A DNA stretch of 64,000 nt from Rhynchopus euleeides (GCA_963210315.1 OY723269.1:1798001-1862000), one strand, 5' to 3'; positions 41,578-52,834 are shown, numbered from the stretch's first letter. A program made the numbers and translations. The notes: generated by a model from the letters alone, not told the origin.

Positions 41578-43179
41578 TGAGCAGACCTGCACCACCCTCG
41601 GCACTGCCTCTGGATGAAGCCATGCTCACTTCCCCCTCTTCGTTGATGCGGACGTAGCAGGCTGGAAGTGTTGATCACCAGCGGAACTACGGCAAATGTG
41701 CGTCGCCGTCAGGCTGCACCTTATTGGGGTTCTGTCAGGGGAGCGGGGGTCCACCGTGCACCCAATGTGCACCTCCATGCCACGCCCAGTCAGCCATAAC
41801 AGCTGCTGGGTGACTTTTAACGAACGAAAAAACGTTTCTGGGTCACCTGCCAGGCTTGCTCCTAACATGGAATACGGAATACACTCTCCAAGATTTCCCG
41901 ATTTTTTTCTAAGGATTTTTAGGAGGGGAATTTTATTTTTTTCTAAGGATTTTCCAGGGGCTTAGCTTGGATTTTGGGGTTGGGGCCGAAACTCGGTCAG
42001 ACTCGGTCACAGTACACACGCAGTTGATTTGCCCCGTTGATTTGCTCCCCACCACCTGGTTCACCCAGAATTCGACGTTGCTGCCTTCCCGGTTCCCCCC
42101 CTTCTTATCTGGAACACCAGCTCAGCAACCAGGTTTGCAGCCTCAACCTGGGGTTGCTTTGTTGCCTTTGTAGGTGTGCATTGGCAGCTTCCCGCCAGTG
42201 GCGGATGCAGTCTCGGCAGCGCAGATAGTCCTGAAGTGGGCTGAAAAAGAGCTTTGTTGGTGCTTCCGTGAAATTTTCCATATACCTCGGGTACCCGGAG
42301 AGAATGTCACCCCCCCTCGGCCTCCGCTTGGGCTCCAACGGCCACCCTGTACAGAGGGTGGGACGGTAGCGGCTGGGAAGAATGTCACCCCCCCTCGGCC
42401 CTGGGCCCTCGAGGGGGGTGACATTCTCTCGGGGTACCCTGGGACCTCGCAAGAGTGGCTTCGGGGATACCCTGTGAATCTTCGCGACATTCCACTCCAC
42501 AAAGTACATTTGCAAGGCTTTCGCTGCTCAGTTGGCGAAGCCTGGTGGAGACAGGGCGGTGCTTAGAAAACAAGCGTTCAACAGAAGCAGTGCCCAGCCG
42601 AAGCATAGATGCAAGCTGGAGTAGCCTGCATGTTGCTGGGTACGTGAGAGCGAGGTTTCCCGAGGTAAACCGCTGAATAACCTCCTGCAGATCACGCAGG
42701 CCCAACCTCCGAATCTCGGAACAGACACCCGGGCACCTTGCAGAAGGGCAGTCTTGTGCGCCTGTGCCCACTTCGGTGGGTGTGCTGGGGCATTGAAGTC
42801 CGGGCAAGGGTACGCGCCAGTGATCCCCGGGAGAGGTGCCAGGTAATGATCAGCGATGTAGCCCAGAGCCTCCTGCACCTGCGTGCCCACCATGTTGCCG
42901 GGAGACGGAATTCGAGACTGCTGACGTTATTCTTACGCTAGCGACGAATACGGGACAGAAGGAGAATGGGGTGTTCGCGTTCGCTCGCACGCGTGCTTCA
43001 CCTCCTGTGCTGCTGCACCCCAAGAAAAATCCGCTTTTTCCCCCGAAAAATTATACTTTTTTTTGTTTTTTGAGCCGACCGAGTTTTTTTCCGGGTTTGG
43101 CTGAAACTCGGTCAGCTGACCGAGTTTACCCCCCCAAGCTAAGCCTCTGGATTTTCCTTAGGAAACTTTTTCCGAGGGG
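41578..43179. other. Gene-free 1.6-kb stretch with a fold-back element
   Basis: It includes T-rich blocks with TTTCTAAGGATTTT (41911 and 41941 regions) and ACTCGGTCAG repeats (41993 and 43106). The latter lie in opposite contexts flanking about 1.1 kb and may mark a larger element. A fold-back element lies at 42290-42445. No convincing gene is present. Confidence 0.5.
42290..42445. mobile_element. Fold-back element, second copy, with a duplicated half-arm
   Basis: The left arm GGGTACCCGGAGAGAATGTC (42289 onward) pairs with GACATTCTCTCGGGGTACCC ending near 42439. A third partial arm, GAATGTCACCCCCCCTCGG, at 42380-42398 repeats the left half. The arms match the 30950 element. Confidence 0.75.
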
Positions 43180-43770
43180 GGGATGAGGATGAGTCCTCCA
43201 GGCACCCGCCCCTTTCCTGTTTCTTCCCGGCAGCCAAAAAATCGGTGTTCTTTCCAGCCAAGACCCAGATGTTCACTACCGTGGCCTCCGGCGGCTGGGG
43301 GGCTCTGCCCCCCAGACCCCCCTGTGGCTTGTGCCTGTCTTGTCACCAAGTCCTTACGCGTACACCACTATGGCATGTCAAGAAGGGGTGTCGTTGGAAA
43401 AAACGGCCCCGAAACCTATTTTTTGCTTTCATCCGGCAGCTGATGATGGCGGGATCACTGGCCACAGGAGAGATGAGCCGTGGACGCCGGATACCCCATC
43501 TAGCGAGTCGAACCAGTGGGAACTGTCAGATGGCGCCGACCCTGTAGGAGGTCATCAGGCCGCGCAGCGCCTCATGCTGTTGAGGCAACCGTCGCATGCA
43601 TCGGTCGTACGCGCCTTACAGCACAATGAAAACAAGGCGGTCATTGCCGACATTGTGTTTGGCCGCGGATGGCGAGCTACCGGACCTGGGCTGCCAGTGG
43701 TGGTCTCGATCGAGGAGGCCTTCACCATGCGGTTCCGGTTGCGGCGGTCGTGCCGAAACGAGCGCCCATG
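43180..43770 (+). repeat. GC-hairpin dispersed repeat, copy 6, with protein-like extension
   Basis: It begins with the GATGAGGATGAGTCCTCC block and the hairpin core (43274-43322), then TATGGCATGTCAAGAAGGG. From about 43440 a frame reads HRRDEPWTPDTPSSESNQWE and continues (NKAVIADIVFGRGWRAT) to a stop at 43771. The corresponding point in other copies is the GAGGATGGCGCGAGCGGG segment, so this may be the 3' coding remnant of the parent element. The coding call is tentative. Confidence 0.5.
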
Positions 43771-44159
43771 AGTGAGTTGTGACAGAATTTTCCAAGGCAG
43801 TGCACTGCGTGAGGTTGTGGGACTAGCACAGGGAACTGCTGGGTCCGAAATCCAAGGCAAAAATCCTTAGGCAGGAATACATTTCCGGGATTTTGGCTAT
43901 TTTTCAAGGAATACGGAGCAAGCCTGTCACCTGGTCACTGGAGGTGAACCCAGATAGCCTATCCAATCTGCAGGTCAGCAGTGTGCGTGTCCCTCTCAGT
44001 GGAGGAGGATTAGGGACGAAGGGACGAAATGTTACTGACACACTTCAGGGCTGTCACTTGTTTGTACTGCACGCTTACACCGCAGGAGTGGTGCAGCGAA
44101 ACCTTGCACGTGTCTGTCACACTTCCACTGACACACAGGTGTTCTGCACACGGAGGAGG

Positions 44160-44172
44160 TCTGCTACTTCAG
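44160..44172 (+). promoter_or_regulatory. Splice-acceptor-like site before the 44187 gene
   Basis: TCTGCTACTTCAG ends at 44172, 14 nt before the ATG. Confidence 0.5.
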
Positions 44173-44186
44173 GGCAGACGAAGAAG

Positions 44187-45395
44187 ATGAAAGGGAAGCA
44201 GAAACAGGGCGAGTCGAGGGCGAAGCAGAAGACGGAAACACGGGATGCGGCAAATCCGGTCAAGGCCGTGATGTTCGGGTCAGAGCGTGTTGGCAAGACC
44301 TACTTCAGGGTCCGTGCGACGAACGAGCCAGGAAATCCTCAATACCGCTCGACGATTGGGATTGAGTTTGGCATGGCAACGTTCGACCTAAAGGGTGGCA
44401 AATTGACAAAGCTACAGCTGTGGGACCAGGCTGGAAAGAAAAAGTCTCGTGCACTCGGTACCGCATACACCCGTGGTGCGCGGATGTTCCTGCTCTTCGT
44501 TGACGGCTTGGACGCAACAACGGTTGATGACGTGCGTGAATCTGTCTCTGCCGCCAACCCAGATGAGGCCACCATCTTCCGAGTCTTCGTCACGTTCCTG
44601 CGATCAGCGAGCGACACGAGTCTTGAAGACCCGAAGGCACGCAAGGCTGCAGAGGAGGAGTTCAGCCAGAAGCTTTCCGAGCTGTATCAAGACCTTGCAC
44701 CGTACCGCACTGAGACGATAACAATCCAGGAGGAGCAGTTCGAAGACGTGGAGTTCATCCGCAGCACGATGGCTGCCGCCCTTGCTGATCTGGATTCCGA
44801 GAACGGTGGTGGTCAGAAGGTGTCGCGCCTGACCTTCCTGCTAGTGAACAGTGCAGGGAAGCTGGGTGTGTCCTCGCTGAACATCAAGGGGGACCTGTCC
44901 AAGCCGGTGCCGTACTCTGCTGTGCGGGACGCATGGGCTGCAGACCGCAGCAAACGAGCAGGGTACCGCATCGAGCAGAGCGGGGGACACGGGTACATCA
45001 CACGGTTTGAGGACAGCTTCACCGTCCCGCAGAAGTGCCTTGACGACAGCGATGAACCATGTACCGTGACGCTTGTGCACCGCCCCTGGTTCGAGAGCGG
45101 GACGTGCCTTGAGGTGAAGCGTGACGGTGCCTGGCACGCTGCTGTCATTTCCGCCGTGAAGCCGAACGGGTCAGCCTTCGACGTGGAGGTGAAGGCACTC
45201 GAGGGTGCGTCAGACGGCGGATGGACCCAATCTGTCCCCGCAGACAGCGCAGCCCTTGCACCCATCCACACACAGGAGCAGCTGCCGCTGCCCAAGTCGT
45301 ACGTGCTGTGGGAGGACATGCTGACACAGGAGCGCATGCCTGCCGCATCCATAGATTGCTTTGTGACAGACAGCCCTGCCTTCTGGAAGACCTGA
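44187..45395 (+). CDS. Divergent Rab-like small GTPase with long C-terminal extension, 402 aa
   Basis: The ATG at 44187 is chosen for its acceptor-like upstream site; the frame stays open 5' to 43893 but is less protein-like. Residues 31-38 are the P-loop (GSERVGKT). T56 in STIGIEF is the switch-I threonine, with the Rab-type IGIEF signature. W79-G83 is the DxxG motif (WDQAG). The catalytic Gln after DxxG is replaced by Lys84 and the next Glu by Lys, so GTP hydrolysis is probably poor. No NKxD motif is evident. Residues about 200-402 are not GTPase-like; around 315-350 the sequence GTCLEVKRDGAWHAAVIS resembles a Tudor/Agenet-type barrel. There is no C-terminal Cys for prenylation. Function is probably signalling or scaffold, unknown in detail. 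Confidence 0.75.
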   Translation: MKGKQKQGESRAKQKTETRDAANPVKAVMFGSERVGKTYFRVRATNEPGNPQYRSTIGIEFGMATFDLKGGKLTKLQLWDQAGKKKSRALGTAYTRGARMFLLFVDGLDATTVDDVRESVSAANPDEATIFRVFVTFLRSASDTSLEDPKARKAAEEEFSQKLSELYQDLAPYRTETITIQEEQFEDVEFIRSTMAAALADLDSENGGGQKVSRLTFLLVNSAGKLGVSSLNIKGDLSKPVPYSAVRDAWAADRSKRAGYRIEQSGGHGYITRFEDSFTVPQKCLDDSDEPCTVTLVHRPWFESGTCLEVKRDGAWHAAVISAVKPNGSAFDVEVKALEGASDGGWTQSVPADSAALAPIHTQEQLPLPKSYVLWEDMLTQERMPAASIDCFVTDSPAFWKT

Positions 45396-46094
45396 CCTTG
45401 GTGATGATACACTGCACTGCACGCCACAGCCCTGTCACAGCAGCGCCGCACCAGGTGCCCTGCATCCGACACATGGCAAGCGTGCCGTCACGCTTGCCAT
45501 ATGTCGGATCTCTTCCCAGCCATGCCTTTTCTCTTCTCCATCAGCGGTGTTTCCATTGCCCAGAGCCAGCACGCCTCGTCCGGACAGCATCTTCATTCCT
45601 GTGGATGCTGTATCCGGTGATGTGTGGTGGAGATGGATCATTCCGAGGGTCCATCTACGCTAGCCTCGAGACATGCCCCCCTTCTGGGAACGCTTGTCGG
45701 CGAGCAGGACAGTCTGAGGACTCCGACCCTATGCCTGCCGGACGGGCCACACTGCTGCTGACACACCACACTGCGCCACACATGCCTCGATTCGAAGAAA
45801 TGCCAAAGCCCCCTCCTCCGCTCCCCTTCTCGAGAACTCACACTCAGCACAGCTCCCACACACACGCGAGTACGAACGAAACCGGGGAATCCTCACGAAG
45901 TGTCGGACGTGAGGGGACGTGCTTCTGTCGAGAAAGGTTGCGCTAGCCAGACACCGCCTTAAAACTGGTTTCAGCAACACACACACACACAGCTGCATTG
46001 CAAAGACCTCCGACAGCCCCCCCCCCCCTCCCTCCCTCTCTCTCTCTCCACCTCCACCTCCACCTCCCACCACCCCTGAACACACAACATAACC
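45396..46094. other. Intergenic region and leader of the 46095 gene
   Basis: CATGGCAAGCGTGCC-type sequence near 45471-45495 forms a short inverted repeat (GGCAAGCGTG / CACGCTTGCC). A CA run (45978-45990) and a C/CT/CCA-rich leader (46017-46075) precede the start. The nearest acceptor-like site, CCGACAG at 46015, is weak. Confidence 0.45.
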
Positions 46095-47219
46095 ATGCCG
46101 GATCCCCCGGAGCCTCAGGAACAGACGCAACCGCCTCCACCACCACCAGCTGCTGCCGCACCGATGCCGGACCCGCTGTGGGACATGGCATCGGGCGAGC
46201 TGCTGAAGGGCAGGAGGCTGATCACGGTGGATGACGTGCCCACCATACTCGGCTGCCTCAATTCCTCGGCAGACGGCGACGCGGAGGGCATGACACGCGA
46301 GGCCATCGCCGAGATGTGGCAGGCAGAGGATGTGGACGCCCTGCTGTGCCACGAGGCTATCAGCGGGATGGCCGCTCTTCTCCCCGAGGTCTACCCCGAG
46401 CGCTCCCTCGTGCCCCCGCACGACGCATCCGCGGAGGAGGAGCCCCCTGAGCAGGCGCCTGACTTCTTCACCCCCACCGCGATCGACGATGTCTTCTCAC
46501 GACTCTCGAGCCTTGGCAGAGACGTGGCGCTCCTCAAGCCCCCACCAGGGGGGGACACGGCATCGCCAACACACGCAGCGCCTGCCGTTCCCCCCGGAGC
46601 CCAACCCCCGGAATCCAAGGAGAATTCTCAGGGGGACATCGCCGATGGGAACAGCCTAAGCGGTTCGTCCCCCACTCTATTCGCCGGGGTGAGCCTCCCG
46701 CTCCCAGCTGAATCCGTCAGGCGGTTGCATGAGGTGATGGGCCCGGGCGAGTCGGGTTCCCAGTCCCTCCTGGAGCTGGATGAACACCTTTTGTTTGAGA
46801 AGTGGCAGTCCGACAGGGAGAGCGGTGCCCTGTCTGCCAAGGTGGGTGCTGCGAACAGGCTGTTTGTCGACTCGGATATCGTGACATACCCTCTTCTGGG
46901 CAGCGTGGCGGGGGGGGTCGGGCCAACCTGGGATGCGACGAGCGTGGCAATGTCCATCTCCGAAGGGGGCGACTTCGAGTGGTCGAGGCACAGGCTGGTG
47001 CAGGGGGCCTCGGAGGCTCCAGAAGAGTTCACACGGCAGGCCGAGGAATATTACAATCTCTGCAACAGGGTGGCCCTGTTGGAGCACCGCACCGCGGTGC
47101 GCAAGATGGACCTGGAGAGGCGGTCGAGGCACTGCAGGCATGTCGCTGCGTCGGGTGACTCTGCCGGGATCTCCCTTGCCGACATGCAGCGCCCACATCT
47201 CTTCCAGTATGGAGTGTGA
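46095..47219 (+). CDS. Unknown hydrophilic protein, 374 aa
   Basis: This is a single open exon from ATG 46095 after a long C/T-rich leader. Residues 1-25 are Pro/Gln/Ala-rich. Residues about 28-100 (GELLKGRRLITVDDVPTILG onward) form a helical acidic domain. Residues 100-210 are low-complexity. Residues about 210-374 look globular (LLELDEHLLFEKWQSDRESG), ending in an Arg/His-rich helix (LLEHRTAVRKMDLERRSRHC). There is no signal peptide or membrane span. I recognise no family. It sits between the GTPase-like and the acidic nuclear-like genes, all on the + strand with about 0.7-1.5 kb spacing. Confidence 0.68.
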   Translation: MPDPPEPQEQTQPPPPPPAAAAPMPDPLWDMASGELLKGRRLITVDDVPTILGCLNSSADGDAEGMTREAIAEMWQAEDVDALLCHEAISGMAALLPEVYPERSLVPPHDASAEEEPPEQAPDFFTPTAIDDVFSRLSSLGRDVALLKPPPGGDTASPTHAAPAVPPGAQPPESKENSQGDIADGNSLSGSSPTLFAGVSLPLPAESVRRLHEVMGPGESGSQSLLELDEHLLFEKWQSDRESGALSAKVGAANRLFVDSDIVTYPLLGSVAGGVGPTWDATSVAMSISEGGDFEWSRHRLVQGASEAPEEFTRQAEEYYNLCNRVALLEHRTAVRKMDLERRSRHCRHVAASGDSAGISLADMQRPHLFQYGV

Positions 47220-47751
47220 GGGGGGGTGGGGGTGGGGGGTCGGGGGGGAAATGGGGGTGTTCCCTGCTTGCCAGCGGGTCGCCCTCGTCCCCCCCCCTCC
47301 CCCCCTGCCGCCCTCCCCTCGACACCGCCGGCGCGATGCCGCTTTTGGGGTCAGATGGTGTTGCCGTGGCATAGTCGGAGAGTGGGACCCCCACCTCACC
47401 CCCACTTACTAAGCACTTTAGTGAAGGGGCTTTGCCCCGCTTCGGGGGATTCCAAAGAAGACGTGCAGTTTCCTTTGGTGTTCTGAGCGTTTTTTGTGTT
47501 CCAGGCAGATACCCCACTGGCTGAATTGGCCAGGCTGGCGAGGCTGTCACGGCGTGTGTGGGCACTACACACGGACCTCCTTCATCAGGTTTTTGGTTCC
47601 CCACACGGCCGCGACACCCTCTTCGTCTAGAGTGAGTCCGCGACTTGTAGTACAGAGCCGGCTCCCCCCCCACTTCCCAAGTTTGGCGTTTCGCTGTTAA
47701 TTGAGGCCCCATTTCGGTCGCTTCCTCTTCTTGCCTGCAGTCTTCTGATTA

Positions 47752-48458
47752 CTGGGGGGGGGCAAATACTCGAGGGCCCCTCTATTATTCACCGTGCCAG
47801 CCGACGAAAATGGGGGTTTTCGGACCCCCTCCACTATTTGCTTTTTGGGGGGTGGAAATTTCGCGTTCTTGAATATTTGGCATCTGTGCGGCTCGGAGTG
47901 GGATCGTTTTGTCGGTCGACCACCTGATTTGATCCGAGTTTGGCGGGGCTGAGCGGTCTTATATGCCAAAAAAATCCACGATTTTCCAAATCAGCTGGGT
48001 CGATGTGTCAAACTTCATCTAGAAATGTGGGTCAGAGGCTGATCCTCAGAGGAAGTGACTGGGGGCAGCGAACACCCCACCTACCCACCCAGCGGGACCC
48101 CTCTTTGGGTGTTCCAAAACCCCGCTATTCCGAACGTTTGGAATTTGTGCAGATCGTAGTGGGTCATGGTGGTAGAGGTGCCAAGCTTCACCCATGAAAC
48201 CTGGGTCTGGTTCAGGGACTGGTCATGGGTGTCCAAAACCCCGTTCTTTTGAACGTTTGGGATCTGTGCGGAGCGTGGTGGGGTCATTTTGGCTCTGGGG
48301 TGCCTGCGAGCACCACTTACGGATGCAAAAACAGGACTCACACCCCCCTCAATTATTCGGCCAGGTGCGCCGCCAAAACCGCCGATTTCCATACCCCTCT
48401 ATTATTTGACCCCCCGCTATTATTTGCCCCCCCCCACAACTATTTGCCCCCCCCCCAG
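47752..48458 (-). mobile_element. TA-flanked element, family member B (707 bp, inverted)
   Basis: Ends are CTGGGGGGGGGCAAATAC and CTATTTGCCCCCCCCCCAG, flanked by TA (47750-47751 and 48459-48460). It aligns with member A in reverse orientation with few differences, apart from an extra GGGGG(C/T)CAAATAATAG repeat at one end. It lies 530 bp after the 46095 gene and about 290 bp before the 48750 gene. Confidence 0.87.
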
Positions 48459-48749
48459 TAGGAATCCCCACCCCGCCCCGCCCCCCGAACCTTACGGAGC
48501 TTTGCTGCGTTGTTGGCTGGAAGGAAGAGAGAGAGAGAGGGGGGGGGGAGGGGTGGTGGTGGTGGTTGTGAGACGCACGCACACTCCGGCGGGGGGTTTG
48601 GCTGCGGGGGGTGGGAGGGGTCGGCACACGACACACAAACACACCTTCCCCACTGCCAGGCGGGGTCTGTGCCAAACACAGATGCCCCAACACCTGCAGC
48701 AGCACCGGTGACCCTCTGCGCTGCCTGACTGTCTTTCCTGCTGCCTGCC

Positions 48750-51700
48750 ATGGGGCGTGGCTCCACCGCAAGGCCCCGTGTGAAGGGATCGTCCGTCTCC
48801 GCAAAGGCAGATGTCCGGAGCAGGCGCAGGCGCGCCCCCCCCGAGCACCCCGAAGCGCCTGCGCCGTGGCTGGATGCCGAGAGCGGGTCGTCCTCCGACA
48901 GCTCAGAACCCCTGCCGGCCGCCACCCAGCACGCCAAGCGGAAGCGGCGTATCATCGAAAGCAGCGATGATGAAGAAGAAGATGCGAGAGGCAACGGCGG
49001 GTGTGGCGGCACCACTACCCCACGCGGCGCCGCGAAGGCGACGGGCACCTCCCAGGAGAGGAGGCGCCGCCGCCGCCTGGCGCTCTCCAGCGACGACGAC
49101 GAGGAGGAGGAGGATGGGGGGGAGGGCGAGGCTGCAGCAGAGATCCTGCCACCCCCGAGCGTGACCTCAGGGTCCGCCACGCGCAGCCGCGTCCCGGCGC
49201 CATGGATGGATGAGGAGAGCAGCTCTTCAGACAGCAAGCAGCCCGCGCCGCGCGCTAGACAGGCAGCTGTGTGCAGCCGCACCCCGCCGTCTGCCAAGCG
49301 GAAGCGGCGTATCGTTGAAAGCAGCGACGAGGATGATGGTGGTGGTGGTGGTGGTGGTGGCGGCGGCAGAAGGGATGATGCAGAGCATAAAGGCACCGCC
49401 CCCCCGCGCCCCACTCACAATGGGGGCACGAGGAAGCAGGGCACCCCCCAAGAGAGGAAGCACCGCCGGCGCCTGGTGCTCTCCAGCGATGAGGAGGAGG
49501 GGGTGGGGCAAGGCGGGGCTGCAGCTGGACCAGATGTCCCGCCACCTCCCCCGCATGGCGCCCCCGATGTGGCGCCATGCGGGGGCAGCGACGGCGGGGA
49601 TGGGGGCGGTGCCGGGGGCAAGGGGGAGGAGGAGGATGAGCTGAGCGACTTCACATTCAACACTGTGCTGGCGCACCTCGCCCAGACACCGCTGCCGCAG
49701 CGCCCGCCCCGACCGCCGCCCCCCCCGCGACCTCCAGCGCCCCCAAGAAGACCCTATTTTTACGACTTTTACGACTTTTTCGACCCCTATTATCTCTTTG
49801 ATGATGGGATGGAGCTGCTGGAGCCCCTCGAGAGTAGTTACGAAGCGCAGGCATCGCAGGCACGGCAGGCACCCCGCAGTGCCGCTGGGCCTTCGCCCTC
49901 CCTCCCGGCAGCGACAGCACCGGCGCCCCGCCGGCAGGCGCGCCCCCCGGCCCCCGCCCCTGTCCCTGTCCCTGCTCCTGCTCCTGCCGCCCGGCGCCAG
50001 AAGAAGAAGAAGAAGCGTGACAAGCCACCCGCGCAGCGCCGCCGCATCTTGAACCCCACCCCCGACAGCGACGACGCCAACCCGCCCGCCACACGGCTTG
50101 TCGTGCCCAGCCCCGGCGCCACAGCGCCCGACCCCACCCCCGCCCCGGCCCCCGCGCCCGCCAGCGGAGCGGCATCCGGGGAGTTCACCGACCTGCAGGG
50201 GAGGCGTTGCACCGCGGTGCCTGCGCCGGGGCAGGACGAGGACCCCATCACGCTGGGGCGGCTGGAGAAGGGGGCGACGGTGACTGTCATCTCGCCGGAT
50301 GGGGGCACGCGCCTGACGTATAACATCGCGACACTCCGCGCCGTCGCGGTCAGCAGGGGGCGCTGGATGCAGCCGCCGCATTTCTCCGAGGAGATGTCGG
50401 AGGAGCTCCTGAAGCTGGTCCGCACCCTCCGACCCGGGCTGGCAGATCTCCCAGAGCGCGCCGCCCCCGCGTGGGCCTCCACCATGACCTCCCTCGATCG
50501 CGACCTGGTCAACGAGCTGCTGGGCGCCGGGGATCACGCCATCACCCACCACCACGACCGGCACCTCCACGCCCTGTCGTCCTTCAACAGCGGGCGCAAC
50601 GTCTCCCGCAGGGAACTCTACTTCTGCCCCTACTGCTGGGAGCGCGCTGTGCCCGACGCACGCACCTCCGCGGTGATCGTCAGGCGGAGGTGGCCCGGCG
50701 GGGTGGAGGCTTCGGCAGCACCCCCGAGGGAGACGCGCGCCCTGCAGCAGCACCGCAACAGCGGCACGCAGAGGAGCACCCCGCGTCGGAGTGGCAGCGG
50801 CGGAGGGCGTGTGGCGGCGCATGCGGGTGCCTCGCCGGCGGCGTCTTCTTCTTCCTCCTCCTCAGAGGCGGAGTCATCCGAAGGGCCTCCTCCGGAGGTG
50901 CTGTCCGACGCTGGCTCCGCCCCGCTGTCGCTTGTGGAGAGCGAGAGCAGCACGTCGGAGGGTGGGGAGGACGGGGAGGAGGGGGAGGGTGGCGGGTCTT
51001 CCCAGCGGAGCGGGTCGTCGGCGTCGTCATCCAGCGGCTCTGTGGCGTCGAGCGGTGTGCTGAACCCGGATTACATCGAGAGGAAGCAGAGGAAGGCGGC
51101 GCGCCGCGCCGCGCGGAGGGAGGACGTGGAGGAGGAAGAGGAGGAGGATGAGGAGGGTGGTGGTGGTGGGGAGGGCGGCGGGGACCGTCGGAACCGGGAG
51201 GAGTTTGGGCTGCTCAACCCGCTGACGGTGCTGTGGAATATGGCGGGGGGTGTGGCGAATATCGACAGCGGGGACCCGGAGCTGCTGGGGAGCGTGAAGG
51301 ACATACTGTGTTCGGTGCTCTTCCCGGGGGCGCGGCAGCTGAAGAACCACGTGCGTGATGCGCACGGCGGGCCACATGACAACCCAGAGCATCTCAGGGA
51401 TCAGATCACGCGTTACATTATGGACGGTAACGTCCGGATTTCCCAGCAGCCTTGGTACAGCGACCTGAACTGGGTGCACCTGCAGATCCAACGCGACTCG
51501 CGGCACCACTTCTGGAGTATGAACAACAGATACAACGTGATGCGGTACAACACAATCCTGCGCCTCGTTCTGGATGGGGAAGGCACAGCTGAGACGACGA
51601 AGGTATTGTATTGCCTTTCTGTTCCGATTGTGCAAAGTTGTGCAAAGTGTCAACATAACGCGGCTCCTTTTTTGTGACAAACGGCACCTTGCTCAGAGAC

Positions 51701-51994
51701 AAAGCGCCCAGATCAAAACAAGGTTGCAGTGGGTGCAATGTTTTGTTCACCTACACTCCACCCCCAACGTGACAGGTGACCGGAAGGTTGCACAAACAAA
51801 ACAAAAGAAAACCGGCAACCCTTTTATCTTGCGGTTCGGTCGGTTCCCTGTCGTGTGTTGTATTGTTGTGCACGGCACGTACACCACCCACACCCCCCCC
51901 CGAAACACAACAGTTTGTCCCGGAAGGCTGCGATAGAGCTGCTGCTGAGGAGGATGTCAAGGATCTTATCGCCTCTGATTCTGATGACAGCTGA
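48750..51994 (+). CDS. Acidic/basic low-complexity nuclear-like protein, two exons
   Basis: Exons are 48750-51602 and 51914-51994, joined in phase 0 at AAG|GTATTG ... CAACAG|TTT, giving about 977 residues. The N-terminal ~275 residues are a tandem duplication of a ~115-residue unit, each with APW(L/M)D.ES.SS, KRKRRI(I/V)ESSD and a RRLxLSSD acidic block. These are typical of nuclear-localisation signals next to CK2-type sites. Residues about 335-352 hold an aromatic patch (YFYDFYDFFDPYYLFDDG). Residues about 495-650 are globular, with FCPYCWE as a possible zinc knuckle half. Residues about 815-950 are globular (FGLLNPLTVLWNMAGGVAN). The tail ends in DLIASDSDDS. A chromatin or transcription-linked role is inference. 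Confidence 0.8.
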
Positions 51995-52834
51995 TACCTG
52001 CCACACAGACATCCGGTGGGCATGGCCTTTTGGAGGCCCACTCGAAAAGCTGACGGCAACACACATACTCGCGTTAGGTGGTGCCGTGATTTTAGTCATA
52101 GCACCAACGTGGTGTACTCTGGCAAAGAGTACGCTGCGCAAACTCTGGTTTTAAAAAAAAACAGACGTGTGCTTCACTGAGGGGGTCTTCGCTGGTCGTT
52201 ATCCTTCGTCAATCTTCGTCAGTTTTCGAGCCAATTCAACAGGAAATGCACCAAAATGCACTGACGACCATCTTCTTTGTTTCGTTCCGGTCGCACCGAG
52301 CGCTGCTCTGATGCTAGACCGCCCCCCCCCCCCCTCCACTGCACTGCACTGAAGGGTACTCCGACCCTTCCATGAAGTGGAGGACAAACACATTGCTTGA
52401 GAAAATGCACACATAAACAACAAGCAATGTGCTGCCCTGCAGTGGAGCGCCCCACCTCCACTCGACCCTCCTGCAGGGTCACCTCTCTACTCTAGCCTAC
52501 GCGAGGGGCAGGGGGGGGGGGGGGGGGCGGGGAGAGGGGAGTGGGTGGGTGTGACGGACGCGGATGTGCGAAACGTGTGCCGCACAACCACCACTGCCGC
52601 CCCGCCCCCACCCATCAATGGCACCTCCCCCCTGGATTGAAGCGTTGTTAACATCGTGGAGGGGGTTCCTTTTTGAATTTGATGGCACGATCTGATGACA
52701 CACACGCAGTGGCTTCTGTTCTCCGCTTGCCGGCGGCAGCCCCTGTTGTCTGGAGCACCAGGGGAGGACCGCGCCGGGGCGGCACGGAATACCTTTGAGT
52801 GGTGGCGCCTTCCTCTGTCTTCGCCTTGCGTGCG
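51995..52834. other. Intergenic spacer with a truncated MITE and a G run
   Basis: It contains MITE copy 3 (52181-52275), a C run (about 52323-52334), a G run (52511-52527), and the hairpin-prone CACTGCACTGCACTG. No gene was recognised. Confidence 0.5.
52181..52275 (+). mobile_element. MITE, GGGGGTCTT family, copy 3 (right end lost)
   Basis: It starts GGGGGTCTTCGCTGGTCG and contains GCCAATTCAACAGGAAATGC, matching copies 1 and 2. After CACTGACGACCATCTTC the similarity stops, and no inverted right end or duplication is present. Confidence 0.75.
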
